A stretch of DNA of 35,862 nt from G963677915 sp963677915 (GTDB lineage Bacteria > Bacillota > Clostridia > Lachnospirales > Vallitaleaceae), in contig CAXXGE010000044.1 of NCBI GenBank assembly GCA_963677915.2, positions 1 to 35,862 of the forward strand, read 5' to 3'. This document shows positions 24,814 to 32,129 of the stretch, one piece after another. The notes beneath the pieces are model-generated. The model searched no databases, was not told where the DNA came from, and saw only the letters and a program-made list of their open reading frames with translations. Numbering within the stretch: the stretch's first letter is position 1; each line of letters opens with the position of its first letter. A program made the translations under genes and the position numbers.

Positions 24814-25242
24814 TTAACATTCCATTTTGTCGATTCGGCGCTGATGGCGCTCATCATTTGAGAACGGTGTGGCCAGGAATGTTTCAACAATTTTCTTTGC
24901 CAGCTCGGCACCTACCACACGGCCTCCCATTGCCAGTATGTTCGCATCATTGTGGAGACGCGTTGCCTCCGCTGAGAAACAGTCATGACAGAGCGCTGCC
25001 CTGATTCCCTTGATCTTGTTGGCAGTAATCGAAATGCCTATGCCAGTGCCACAGATTAGGATCCCCTTCTCGCATTCACCATCCAAAACGGACTGGCTCA
25101 CTGTTTTTGCATACTCCGGGTAGTCGACAGACTCTTTCGAATACGTTCCAAAGTCCTTGTATTCGATGCCCTTCTGGTCAAACATCTCCAGAATTTCCTG
25201 TTTCAAATCATATCCACCATGGTCGCAGCCAATTGCTATCAT
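24814..25242 (-). CDS. rpiB: Ribose-5-phosphate isomerase B
   Basis: RpiB interconverts ribose 5-phosphate and ribulose 5-phosphate in the pentose phosphate pathway. The 142-residue product carries AIGCDHGGYDLK, the active-site cysteine in LICGTGIGISITANK, and HNDANILAMGGR. An ATG at 25257 overlaps the end of the previous gene but lacks a ribosome binding site; ATG 25242 has GGAGG five bases before it. It lies between ywlE and upp, as is usual in Bacillota. Related LacA/LacB isomerases share the fold, but context favours RpiB. Confidence 0.95.
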   Translation of the reverse strand: MIAIGCDHGGYDLKQEILEMFDQKGIEYKDFGTYSKESVDYPEYAKTVSQSVLDGECEKGILICGTGIGISITANKIKGIRAALCHDCFSAEATRLHNDANILAMGGRVVGAELAKKIVETFLATPFSNDERHQRRIDKMEC

Positions 25243-25253
25243 ATTAACCTCCG

Positions 25254-25694
25254 TCATTTTATGTTATTGTATTGTTCAGCTATTTTATCAGTCAGCCTGT
25301 CAAGTTCCTTGGCACAGTCTTCATAGATCTTTAAATCAAAACCGTAAGGATCTTCAATGTCTCCGGCTGAACCCGCAAAATTCTTGATCGTGTGTACTTT
25401 ACCTGTCAGCTTGGGATACTGCCTTTCAATGATATTGGCATGTTCCTCTGTCATTGTGAGCACCAGGGTATCGCCTTCAACCTCTTCGTATTTGAATGGT
25501 TTTGCATGGTGGTCGCTGATATCGACACCAAATCGCGAAACAGCCTCGATAGCCAGCGGATTTGCGCCCGCATCACTCCAGACGGCAATGCCCCTTGATG
25601 TGATTTCTATGCCGTTGCTTTTCTTTTTCAGCAAGCCTTCAGCCATGGGAGACCTGCATGTGTTGCCTGTACATACAAATATAATTTTATTCAT
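25254..25694 (-). CDS. ywlE: Low-molecular-weight phosphatase, probably protein-arginine phosphatase YwlE
   Basis: The 146-residue protein has the CX5R phosphate loop near the N-terminus (FVCTGNTCRSPMAEG, Cys8 and Arg14) and the general-acid region EDPYGFDL near 115. The Thr in GNTCR, where LMW protein-tyrosine phosphatases usually have Ile, is the residue linked to phospho-arginine preference in B. subtilis YwlE, the opponent of the McsB kinase. No mcsB is visible here, so arginine specificity is inference. Position between the YwlC/Sua5 gene and rpiB is that of ywlE. The ribosome binding site is weak (AGGA rather far upstream). Confidence 0.88.
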   Translation of the reverse strand: MNKIIFVCTGNTCRSPMAEGLLKKKSNGIEITSRGIAVWSDAGANPLAIEAVSRFGVDISDHHAKPFKYEEVEGDTLVLTMTEEHANIIERQYPKLTGKVHTIKNFAGSAGDIEDPYGFDLKIYEDCAKELDRLTDKIAEQYNNIK

Positions 25695-25710
25695 AAGCTT
25701 TCACTGTCCT

Positions 25711-26760
25711 TTACAAGACGATTTTTTTATTGCCTGCCGCCTTCATCAGCCGGTTCATCGTAGCCCAGCCGATGTCTTCTTCCGATATGGATTGGGTATA
25801 GATGCGTTCCACTTTCAGGTCATCCATGACTCTCAAGACCTTGAATAGATTTGATGCGATTTCATCATGGCTGCTGATACTGCCAAGCACCTCCAGAACG
25901 TCGCATTTATATTTTTCCTTGTCTTCCATAAATGCTATGACGCCGCAGCGAATTCCGTTCCTGCTGTGAAGGGCAATATCGCTGTTGATGGCTTCAATCG
26001 CCTTTTCCTTCTCACCTTCATAGACAAGCAGTTGCCCTTCCGGAGCATAGTGCTTGTATTTCATACCCGGCGCCTTGGGTGTCGATGCATCTTCATGTGC
26101 AACAAGCACTTTATCAACACTGACCTCGCCAATGACATCCTCGATCATCTTTCGGGTGACCCATCCCGGCCTAAGAATAACCGGCGGATTGACACTCATG
26201 TCGACAACCGTGGACTCAAGGCCGATCGGAGCATGTCCGCCATCGACAATCATGTCGACCTTACCCTTAAGGTCCTCAATGACATGACCTGCAGTAGTTG
26301 GGCTCGGTTTGCCTGAAATGTTTGCACTCGGCGCAGCAATCGGACAATCGGATGCAAGGATGATTGCCCTTGCAATATCATGACCAGGGCATCGGATAGC
26401 TACTGTATCCAGACCCGCTGTAATGGCATCGGGAATAACCGCTTTCTTCTTGAATATTAGCGTCAAGGGACCCGGCCAATAAGCCGACATGAGCCGTTGG
26501 GCTTTTCTGGAAACGCAATCAGCATAGTCATCCACTTCTTCTATCTCTCCGATATGAACAATCAGCGGATTGTCGGAAGGCCTTCCCTTTGCTTCAAAAA
26601 TTCCGGCAACTGCTTCTTTTGACAAAGCGTTGGCGCCTATGCCATACACCGTCTCAGTCGGAAAAGCCACCAGTTTGTTCTGTCGCAGAAGCTCCCCGGC
26701 TTTTCTGATCAAGTCACCATCTTCAATTGATAGAATCCTTACGATTTCAGTCTTTTTCAT
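25711..26760 (-). CDS. tsaC: L-threonylcarbamoyladenylate synthase (YwlC/Sua5)
   Basis: It makes threonylcarbamoyl-AMP from threonine, bicarbonate and ATP, the first step of the t6A37 modification of ANN-decoding tRNAs. The 349-residue product has the YrdC fold (about 1-200: FPTETVYGIGANAL, GRPSDNPLIVHI, WPGPLTLIF, RCPGHDIARAII, APSANISGKPSPT) and the C-terminal Sua5 domain (about 225-345) after the linker with APGMKYKHYAP, so it is the long Sua5/YwlC form. ATG 26760 has AGGGGG six bases upstream and overlaps the end of the CPBP gene by 14 bases, suggesting coupled translation. Confidence 0.95.
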   Translation of the reverse strand: MKKTEIVRILSIEDGDLIRKAGELLRQNKLVAFPTETVYGIGANALSKEAVAGIFEAKGRPSDNPLIVHIGEIEEVDDYADCVSRKAQRLMSAYWPGPLTLIFKKKAVIPDAITAGLDTVAIRCPGHDIARAIILASDCPIAAPSANISGKPSPTTAGHVIEDLKGKVDMIVDGGHAPIGLESTVVDMSVNPPVILRPGWVTRKMIEDVIGEVSVDKVLVAHEDASTPKAPGMKYKHYAPEGQLLVYEGEKEKAIEAINSDIALHSRNGIRCGVIAFMEDKEKYKCDVLEVLGSISSHDEIASNLFKVLRVMDDLKVERIYTQSISEEDIGWATMNRLMKAAGNKKIVL

Positions 26761-27568
26761 CGGCACCCCCTGTAATCCCATCCATTATAACATAATGTTG
26801 ACTAACCTGGTATAACCCGAATCCTATAAGCACGACGCCTATTATACTCATGACTATCATCTGTGACAGGTTGAACGTGTTGAATATTGTATTGTATAGA
26901 TAAATATTTGATATATTGAAAACCGTGTGGATGATGATGCCTGACCAGATCGATCCGGAACGCAGAACGACGAACACTGTCAGAATGCCAAGAGGCAGCA
27001 CATACAGTCCCTGGACCAAATCGAAATGACCGAAGGAAAAAAGGGCCGCCGCAAGATAGATGCAGACAGTAGGCATAAAAACCTTTCTAAGACGGGACAG
27101 GATGAAGCCCCTGTAAACCAGTTCCTCGAACACAGGAAGTACAATTCCCGGCAACAGAATCATATAGATCATGCTGGTATTGGATGTTCGGTAGCTGCTT
27201 GTAAAATCCGTGCCTAAAGTCAAAGCCAGTCCATTGGCAATTCCATTGACAAGGAATACAAGACCAAAGCCACACAGAATGGCAACCAGGCAGTATTTCA
27301 AACCGACCTTGTGCAGAAAGAAGTTGTTCTTGACCGGCTGTTTCATTCCCAGATTAAGCACAAGCAGGACGATGACAATCAACGTCCAGGATATGACATC
27401 ATACAGGTAATGCTGGCCAATAATGAAATCCAAAGACACGCCGCTGCTGCCGCTTTCACGGCTCAGGGTCAGGAAACTGTATGCGTAATAGATCAGCTCC
27501 CTAAACAGGTAGATAATAAGAATGATCAGCAAACTCTCTGCAATCGCCTGTATCTTTTTCACTAACAT
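26747..27568 (-). CDS. CPBP-family intramembrane glutamic endopeptidase
   Basis: The 273-residue polytopic membrane protein has about eight helices. The CPBP/Abi motifs are complete: FEELVYRGFILSRLR (EExxxR) near 143-157, FSFGHF with a conserved His, and HTVFNISN near 233-240. The family is related to Rce1 CAAX proteases; bacterial members are linked to bacteriocin immunity, peptide maturation or signalling, but the substrate here is unknown. ATG 27568 is only three bases from GAGGAG; GTG 27562 has better spacing and may be the true start. It sits 8 bases after the glycosidase gene and overlaps tsaC. Confidence 0.88.
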   Translation of the reverse strand: MLVKKIQAIAESLLIILIIYLFRELIYYAYSFLTLSRESGSSGVSLDFIIGQHYLYDVISWTLIVIVLLVLNLGMKQPVKNNFFLHKVGLKYCLVAILCGFGLVFLVNGIANGLALTLGTDFTSSYRTSNTSMIYMILLPGIVLPVFEELVYRGFILSRLRKVFMPTVCIYLAAALFSFGHFDLVQGLYVLPLGILTVFVVLRSGSIWSGIIIHTVFNISNIYLYNTIFNTFNLSQMIVMSIIGVVLIGFGLYQVSQHYVIMDGITGGADEKD

Positions 27569-27576
27569 TCACTCCT

Positions 27577-29301
27577 CTATTCCAGATACCCGCTCAAGGT
27601 CGGCCACACCTCATCGCGTTCCAAACCCAGTTTCCAGGCCGAAACACCGGCCAGCCCGTATGCATCCATCAGTTTCACCTTTTCCTCAATGGATGTCTCG
27701 TCTTCAAGCCAGATTTTGTATGTGGCATTATCTTTCTCATATTCTCCATAATATTGAGCCGTTTCATCCAGCCATACTATATCCGCATCGTTTTCCTTCA
27801 GGTCGTCATAGGCATTGTTCATCGACATGGATTGCTGGCTTACCACCACCTTGCCGTCTTCAATGACTTCCTTCCATTTTCTTGTGTAGAAAGGAATGCC
27901 AAGCACGACTTTCTCAGCGGGTACTTCTTCCAATGTGTTGACAATGCCTTTTTCTACGAAACCGATACTTGCCACCGAACCGCTTTCCGGTGATGTGGAC
28001 CAATGCTCGTCATAGCCCATAATCATGACATAATCCACAAGCTCACCCATCGTCGTCCTGTCATAATGGGCTGTCCAGGCAGATGGCACGTACATGTCAA
28101 CCGAAACCACAAGGCCCTGGCTTTTCAAATATGGTGTCAGCTCCTTCATAAACTGCACGAAATAAATGCCATCCTCTTTGGCAACATTTTCAAAATCGAT
28201 ATTGATACCATCCAGGTCATAGATTGCGGCATATGCCAGCAGCTGCTTGATTATGCGTTCCCTTTTCGCCGTGCTGCTCAGCACTTCATGGGTAAGCTCC
28301 CTGTCAAATGCATTGTCCACTAAAGCCCAGACCTGGTAACCCTTTTGATGCGCTGTCCTGACATAGGTTATATCCGCGATATTGGTCAAATCTCCGTCTT
28401 CATTCTTGAGCGAAAACCAGGTCGGCGAAAGTACATTAAGACCAATCGCTTTGGATGTCTTTTCCGCCATGTTTCTGTTGGCGGCCACATTGAAAACCTG
28501 GTGCCACGCCATGTTAAGCTTGCCATCATACTTTTTTTCGTATGTGTAGGGTTCAATCAACAGTTTGTCGCTGGATCCAAATTCATACTGTTTATTACCG
28601 GTATATCTTTTCTTTATGTAGCCGGTCAGTCCGCTGGGCGTTTTGACATAAAGCCATATGCCGTCATCTTCATAAATCTGGATTTCCTCGCCTAAAGGCA
28701 GTTCCTCCACATAGGCACTCGTTCTGTCCTTCCATGTCCTGACATAGCCGCCTTCTTCCGCACTTATTTCAACATAATCGGAATCTTCCAGCAAGTTCTC
28801 CATATCCAAGAGCTTCAGTGACTCATTATAGGAAAACGAGGCGTTTGAAAACCTTTCCACAAGGTCGAGTGGCATATATGGCACATCTTCCTTTAGCTCA
28901 AGAATCGGCATATTCAGCTCCAGCGGCTCATCATTTATGAAATACGTCAACGCCTCCGTCTTCATTCGGATGACATCCCTGAGTGTCGTATATGTAAGAA
29001 CGCCTTCTTCCTCATCCCAGAAGAAGTTTTCATTCAAATGGTCATGTACAAGCGAAACTGGCAGATAAATGTCCCCTTCAGCTATCATAGGCGCATCAAC
29101 AAGCTGAAGCACCTTGTCTTCATATCTGACAGCAATCGTATTTCCATCATATCCGTCGATGACTTCCGATAATGGTGCCTTCTCAAGTTTAGGGAAAACA
29201 TTCAGTTCATCCTGATAAAGGTGAACATTAAAAATCGGGGTCACTAAAAGCAAAAAAACAGCGACAACGCTGATAAATAATAGTCTGAAATACCACCTCA
29301 T
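27577..29301 (-). CDS. Membrane-anchored or secreted GH18-family glycoside hydrolase with stalk and SH3-like regions
   Basis: The 574-residue protein has a membrane segment at 5-23 (signal or anchor). Residues about 45-170 resemble the copper-amine-oxidase-N/stalk domain (YLPVSLVHDHLNENFFWDEEEGVLTY, DVPYMPLDLVERF); an SH3-like region at about 178-233 ends GLTGYIKKRY. A GH18 barrel covers about 265-570, with catalytic motif DGINIDFE (364-371, proton donor Glu371), then VSVDMYVPS and VMIMGYDEHW. Related YaaH/SleL-type enzymes cleave peptidoglycan or cortex at N-acetylglucosamine; with no sporulation gene in view a vegetative wall role is more likely (inference). GAGGGG precedes ATG 29301. A terminator separates it from DUF5317; the CPBP gene follows after 8 bases. 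Confidence 0.9.
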   Translation of the reverse strand: MRWYFRLLFISVVAVFLLLVTPIFNVHLYQDELNVFPKLEKAPLSEVIDGYDGNTIAVRYEDKVLQLVDAPMIAEGDIYLPVSLVHDHLNENFFWDEEEGVLTYTTLRDVIRMKTEALTYFINDEPLELNMPILELKEDVPYMPLDLVERFSNASFSYNESLKLLDMENLLEDSDYVEISAEEGGYVRTWKDRTSAYVEELPLGEEIQIYEDDGIWLYVKTPSGLTGYIKKRYTGNKQYEFGSSDKLLIEPYTYEKKYDGKLNMAWHQVFNVAANRNMAEKTSKAIGLNVLSPTWFSLKNEDGDLTNIADITYVRTAHQKGYQVWALVDNAFDRELTHEVLSSTAKRERIIKQLLAYAAIYDLDGINIDFENVAKEDGIYFVQFMKELTPYLKSQGLVVSVDMYVPSAWTAHYDRTTMGELVDYVMIMGYDEHWSTSPESGSVASIGFVEKGIVNTLEEVPAEKVVLGIPFYTRKWKEVIEDGKVVVSQQSMSMNNAYDDLKENDADIVWLDETAQYYGEYEKDNATYKIWLEDETSIEEKVKLMDAYGLAGVSAWKLGLERDEVWPTLSGYLE

Positions 29302-29318
29302 GCCTTTACCCCTCTCTT

Positions 29319-29347
29319 AAAAAACGGCCCCGCATTGAACTGGCCGT
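29319..29347 (-). terminator. Rho-independent terminator after the DUF5317 gene
   Basis: On the minus strand ACGGCC pairs with GGCCGT around a 12-base loop, followed by six T. It begins immediately after the DUF5317 stop codon and lies just before the GH18 gene. Confidence 0.82.
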
Positions 29348-29872
29348 CTATGGTGTATTAAGTATATTGTTTTTCTTATGGTAGGTCAACCAGTACTGTA
29401 TGAACCAGAATATGCCGGCAATCAAAAACAAGTCGCCGATGCTGAGCACCTTGGGCCATGGATAGGGTCGGTCGACTATGATAATATCCGCCAGAAACCA
29501 TAGTTTTGTTGAGGACGTTATCAAAGCATGGCCTTGGTCGAAATTCGCTGCACCGATACCCATCGGCAGTTTCACCGGCATCTGTCCATTGTTGACAGCG
29601 ATGACAATGCCGTTAAGCAAAGTGCCTACGTAAATTGGAAATACAGGCGGCAGCTTGTAGTTGGCCATGATGCCAAACAGAAGAATGAGATACGAGAGCA
29701 AATGCACCCAATAAAAAGCCGGACCTTTCAACCACAGAAGCGCAAAAGCCTGTACGGCATAGCTAAGCAGGAACAGCCAGGCGCCTCTGAACGGTATGTA
29801 TTGCAGGTTCGAAAACTTCCCTCTTCTAATTATACCTACTATCAGCGAAAGAACGATTGCTTCAATAATCAT
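29348..29872 (-). CDS. DUF5317 family membrane protein
   Basis: The 174-residue protein has about five membrane segments (1-14, 30-48, 53-68, 76-93, 143-163). The loop NNGQMPVKLPMGIGAANF and the later LWFLADIIIVDRPYPWPKVLSIGDLFLI match the DUF5317 pattern as I know it; the function is unknown. ATG 29872 has GGGGAG eight bases upstream and overlaps the HD-GYP stop codon by 4 bases, so the two membrane proteins are probably translated together and may act together (inference). A terminator follows at once. Confidence 0.8.
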   Translation of the reverse strand: MIIEAIVLSLIVGIIRRGKFSNLQYIPFRGAWLFLLSYAVQAFALLWLKGPAFYWVHLLSYLILLFGIMANYKLPPVFPIYVGTLLNGIVIAVNNGQMPVKLPMGIGAANFDQGHALITSSTKLWFLADIIIVDRPYPWPKVLSIGDLFLIAGIFWFIQYWLTYHKKNNILNTP

Positions 29873-31164
29873 AGAACTGGCTCCCCTGTTTCTTCAGCAT
29901 CAAGCACAGCTTCTGTTTCTATGGCATCCTTCAAAATCCCGATGAAAATATCCGAAAGGTCAAGATCAAACTGCTGACCCTTGTATTTTTCAAGCTCTGC
30001 AATAGCTTCAGCTTTCGACAGCCCTTTTCTGTATGGTCTGTCGGTCGTCATGGCATCATACGTATCGGCGATTGCGAGAATTGCTGCATCTCTTGGAATG
30101 GCATCCCCTCTGAGTCCATCGGGGTAGCCTTTTCCATCCGGACGTTCGTGATGGTACTTGACGATGTTTGCCACTTTCTTCAATGAGTCGACGTTGGATA
30201 GAATCTGGGCCCCCATCGCGCTGTGGCTCTTGATGATTTCGTATTCTTCATTTGTAAGTCTTCCCTGTTTGTTCAGGATACTGTCGGGAATGCCGATTTT
30301 TCCGATATCGTGGAGGAATGCAGCTGTCTTCAGCTGTTCCATCGCCCTTTTTGAGTAACCACAGGCTTTGGCTATTTGAAGCGAATACTTTTCCACACGG
30401 CTTGTATGTCCGCCTGTATAGGCATCTCTTACGCAAAGTGCTTCATTGAGGGCATGGATCGTTTCGATACCGACTTTCTGAGAGTCGAAATACAGCTTGA
30501 AGGAATATCTGGCTAAAAGCAATGGAACGAAAAACAGCGCGACACCCACTTCACCAAAAGCGTTCATGGCAAAAGCGAGCATCATGCCCAACAGTCCTAC
30601 AGCGAAAGTGCTCGGCAAAACGCCCAGCAGGCTTCCTGGAAATTGTGTTGTTTCTTTCTTAACGAAATACATGTATAGGGAAACAGCAGCAGCACTGAAA
30701 AGCTCTGCTACCATGACCGCAGCGACGGCAGCAATGACGACAATAGCGAGATTATCCTGATTGCGCGCAATGAAATCATAGGTCAAGCCGGCAAACCCTG
30801 CCATCAGCAGGCCGGCCACCATCAGATTGAACAATGTCTTGTAAGGCCGCTCAGTAACAAAAGTCATTCTCTTGCCGTCTCTAACAGGAAAGCTGAAGAA
30901 AATGCCTACGCCTGCACATAAAACGGCAACCAAAGGATTGGCTGTGATGATGATTGCCAGATAAACAGACATGCCCACCGATGTGGTTATTCCTGAAGGC
31001 CCTTCGACCAGGTATGTTTCTGCAACGATAGACAGAACAAACCAAAACAGCAGGGTTTTAAGGTCGATGATACTATATGATTGAATGATGAAATTCATCA
31101 TGATTGACGTTGTTGCCAACAAAATGAATATGATAACCAGTTCAATTCTTTTCTCTCTTGTCAT
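29869..31164 (-). CDS. Membrane HD-GYP domain protein, probable c-di-GMP phosphodiesterase
   Basis: The 431-residue protein has an N-terminal membrane region of about seven or eight helices (8-225), which could be a sensor resembling the MASE type. A cytoplasmic HD-GYP domain covers about 228-410, with GGHTSRVEKYS, HDIGKIGIPD (HD 285-286), HHERPDGKGYPDGL (GYP 346-348) and DTYDAMTTDRPYR. The metal and GYP residues expected of an active c-di-GMP phosphodiesterase are present. ATG 31164 is chosen: GGGGAGG stands seven bases before it, whereas TTG 31182 has no such site. The input signal is unknown. It follows the small peptide gene by 60 bases and overlaps DUF5317. Confidence 0.93.
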   Translation of the reverse strand: MTREKRIELVIIFILLATTSIMMNFIIQSYSIIDLKTLLFWFVLSIVAETYLVEGPSGITTSVGMSVYLAIIITANPLVAVLCAGVGIFFSFPVRDGKRMTFVTERPYKTLFNLMVAGLLMAGFAGLTYDFIARNQDNLAIVVIAAVAAVMVAELFSAAAVSLYMYFVKKETTQFPGSLLGVLPSTFAVGLLGMMLAFAMNAFGEVGVALFFVPLLLARYSFKLYFDSQKVGIETIHALNEALCVRDAYTGGHTSRVEKYSLQIAKACGYSKRAMEQLKTAAFLHDIGKIGIPDSILNKQGRLTNEEYEIIKSHSAMGAQILSNVDSLKKVANIVKYHHERPDGKGYPDGLRGDAIPRDAAILAIADTYDAMTTDRPYRKGLSKAEAIAELEKYKGQQFDLDLSDIFIGILKDAIETEAVLDAEETGEPVL

Positions 31165-31224
31165 TTCAACGCCTCCCCGCAAGCTGCGTTAAATATATCA
31201 TTAGCCGACTTAGTCATATAGTTT

Positions 31225-31311
31225 TTAGATTCTGAAACCCGCCCCAGCTGCAAGAAGCAGAGTGGCAAGGCTTGCTAATGCCGTCAATACTTTAAATTTA
31301 GCAGTTTTCAT
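31225..31311 (-). CDS. Small hydrophobic peptide, 28 residues, AgrD-leader-like
   Basis: A 28-codon reading frame starts with ATG 31311 and ends with TAA. AAGGAGG lies eight bases before the ATG, among the best ribosome binding sites in this region. The product has a basic start (MKTAKFK), an amphipathic to hydrophobic stretch (VLTALASLATLLLAAG) and a short end (AGFRI). The first 20 residues look like the membrane-bound leader helix of AgrD-type autoinducer precursors. The Cys or Ser of the thiolactone ring and the acidic tail of AgrD are absent, and no agrB is nearby. It could be a membrane-acting small protein, a linear signal peptide, a truncated AgrD relative, or a leader peptide for the HD-GYP gene. 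The ribosome binding site, the upstream structure and the clean stop support translation; the function is unknown. Confidence 0.55.
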   Translation of the reverse strand: MKTAKFKVLTALASLATLLLAAGAGFRI

Positions 31312-31313
31312 GA

Positions 31314-31367
31314 ATATAGCCTCCTTATATTAGGTCTCTGCTACTTCGCTAGATTAGCAGGCTATAT
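31314..31367 (-). promoter_or_regulatory. Structured leader able to mask the ribosome binding site of the small peptide gene
   Basis: Read as RNA, ATATAGCC (31367-31360) can pair with GGCTATAT (31321-31314), which covers the last two G of the AAGGAGG site and the spacer before the ATG. Inside it CTGCTA (31360-31355) can pair with TAGCAG (31343-31338), sharing one base with the outer stem. This resembles a translational on/off leader. No known riboswitch class was recognised. Confidence 0.5.
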
Positions 31368-31392
31368 CCGCTTCGCTCTTTTACACTTCGCT
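31344..31392. repeat. Three copies of CTTCGCT (AGCGAAG) in the small-gene leader
   Basis: CTTCGCT occurs at 31344-31350, 31371-31377 and 31386-31392. Spacing is irregular (27 and 15 bases start to start), and the flanks differ. They may be protein-binding sites or chance; AGCGAAG lies in the loop of the inner leader hairpin. Confidence 0.5.
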
Positions 31393-31401
31393 AAAAAAAA
31401 A

Positions 31402-31431
31402 TTATTATCGACTAAGTCGGCCAACAATCAA
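31402..31431 (-). promoter_or_regulatory. Possible promoter for the small peptide and HD-GYP genes
   Basis: On the minus strand TTGATT (31426-31431) and TAATAA (31402-31407) are 18 bases apart, directly after the end of the 31428 gene. One arm of the 12-bp inverted repeat fills the spacer, where a regulator could act. Matches to consensus are moderate. Confidence 0.4.
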
Positions 31432-32057
31432 AAGGATGATTTTAGAAGAATCTGACGGTTCACTGCATTCAACGACGCTTTCGCAATGGCTTCATTGCGG
31501 TCACTGACGATCTTTGCAGAACCAGTCAAAATTTCTTCCCGTCCCCTGTAGAAGGAGACAATGCTGACCAGCACCACTTCGACACTGGACAACTGTACTA
31601 CCTTAACATCTTCTGCCATGAACACTTCTGTTCTGCCAAGATACTGATGGATAGCTTCAAGCACCGTATTGACAATCATGCACTTGTAATTCCGAGAGGT
31701 ATTGATGCCTGTCAGGGTAGCCACGAACTGCTCCCCCTGCTTCTCGAGGGAGATGGATATCTCGACTTCTCTGCCAAAGGTCTTGAAAGACATCTGGGTC
31801 AGTTTCAGTCTGGGATCGTCTGATGTTTTCACGGAATCCTGTTGGATTTGGGCAATCGACACTTTTTTATAATCTATTGTCTGATTGAACTCAGACAGCA
31901 TGATTGCTTCAATATCCCGAAGGATCTGCTTCGGACTTCTCTCCATATCAGACACAATGTGAATCTCCTGAATAGCGCCATTGTCATCCGATACGATTTT
32001 ACATCCTATAACAGATTGAATTTTCTGTAAATACTCCTCAACATGAGTCAATGCCAT
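31428..32057 (-). CDS. Conserved protein of unknown function, 209 residues
   Basis: I do not recognise a named family. The protein has no signal or membrane segment. Two parts can be seen. Residues about 1-70 run VEEYLQKIQSVIGCKIVSDDNGAIQEIHIVSD, then SPKQILRDIEAIMLSEFNQTIDYKKVSIAQI. Residues about 90-205 alternate strands and helices (VEISISLEKQGEQFVATLTGINTS, YKCMIVNTVLEAIHQYLG, VEVVLVSIVSFYRGREEILTGSAKIV) and end in EAIAKASLNAVNRQILL. The first part resembles sequences I recall from uncharacterised actinobacterial and clostridial proteins. ATG 32057 is preferred to 32072 because GGGGGG lies before it. It has its own promoter, and is separated from the tad genes by 115 bases. Confidence 0.8.
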   Translation of the reverse strand: MALTHVEEYLQKIQSVIGCKIVSDDNGAIQEIHIVSDMERSPKQILRDIEAIMLSEFNQTIDYKKVSIAQIQQDSVKTSDDPRLKLTQMSFKTFGREVEISISLEKQGEQFVATLTGINTSRNYKCMIVNTVLEAIHQYLGRTEVFMAEDVKVVQLSSVEVVLVSIVSFYRGREEILTGSAKIVSDRNEAIAKASLNAVNRQILLKSSF

Positions 32058-32129
32058 ATGGTGTCCCCCCAAATCTATACCATCCTATTGAATATAGTCA
32101 TAATTGGTAATAAATTATCATTCATATAA

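Larger units (their letters stand above)
31204..31421. repeat. 12-bp perfect inverted repeat enclosing the small peptide gene
   Basis: GCCGACTTAGTC at 31204-31215 and GACTAAGTCGGC at 31410-31421 are exact reverse complements, 194 bases apart. One arm lies between the peptide gene and the HD-GYP gene; the other lies just after the 31428 stop, inside a possible promoter. No target-site duplication flanks them and there is no transposase, so a mobile element is not supported. Confidence 0.85.

Noticed and set aside
26747..27568. CPBP protein as bacteriocin immunity or AgrB-like processing enzyme for the small peptide
   Set aside because: It is about 3.7 kb away and co-transcribed with tsaC and the glycosidase; no sequence evidence links it to the peptide.
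31164..31260. Plus-one frame extension of the small peptide to a TGA overlapping the HD-GYP start
   Set aside because: The frame is open and contains a Cys, but no slippery sequence or other sign of frameshifting was found; the zero-frame stop is clean.
31204..31421. Miniature transposable element bounded by the 12-bp inverted repeat
   Set aside because: No target-site duplication and no similar copy elsewhere in the window; the arms fall in sensible regulatory positions.
31312..31427. c-di-GMP riboswitch upstream of the HD-GYP module
   Set aside because: Neither the GEMM-I core nor the class II pattern could be found; the structure is called only an unknown leader.
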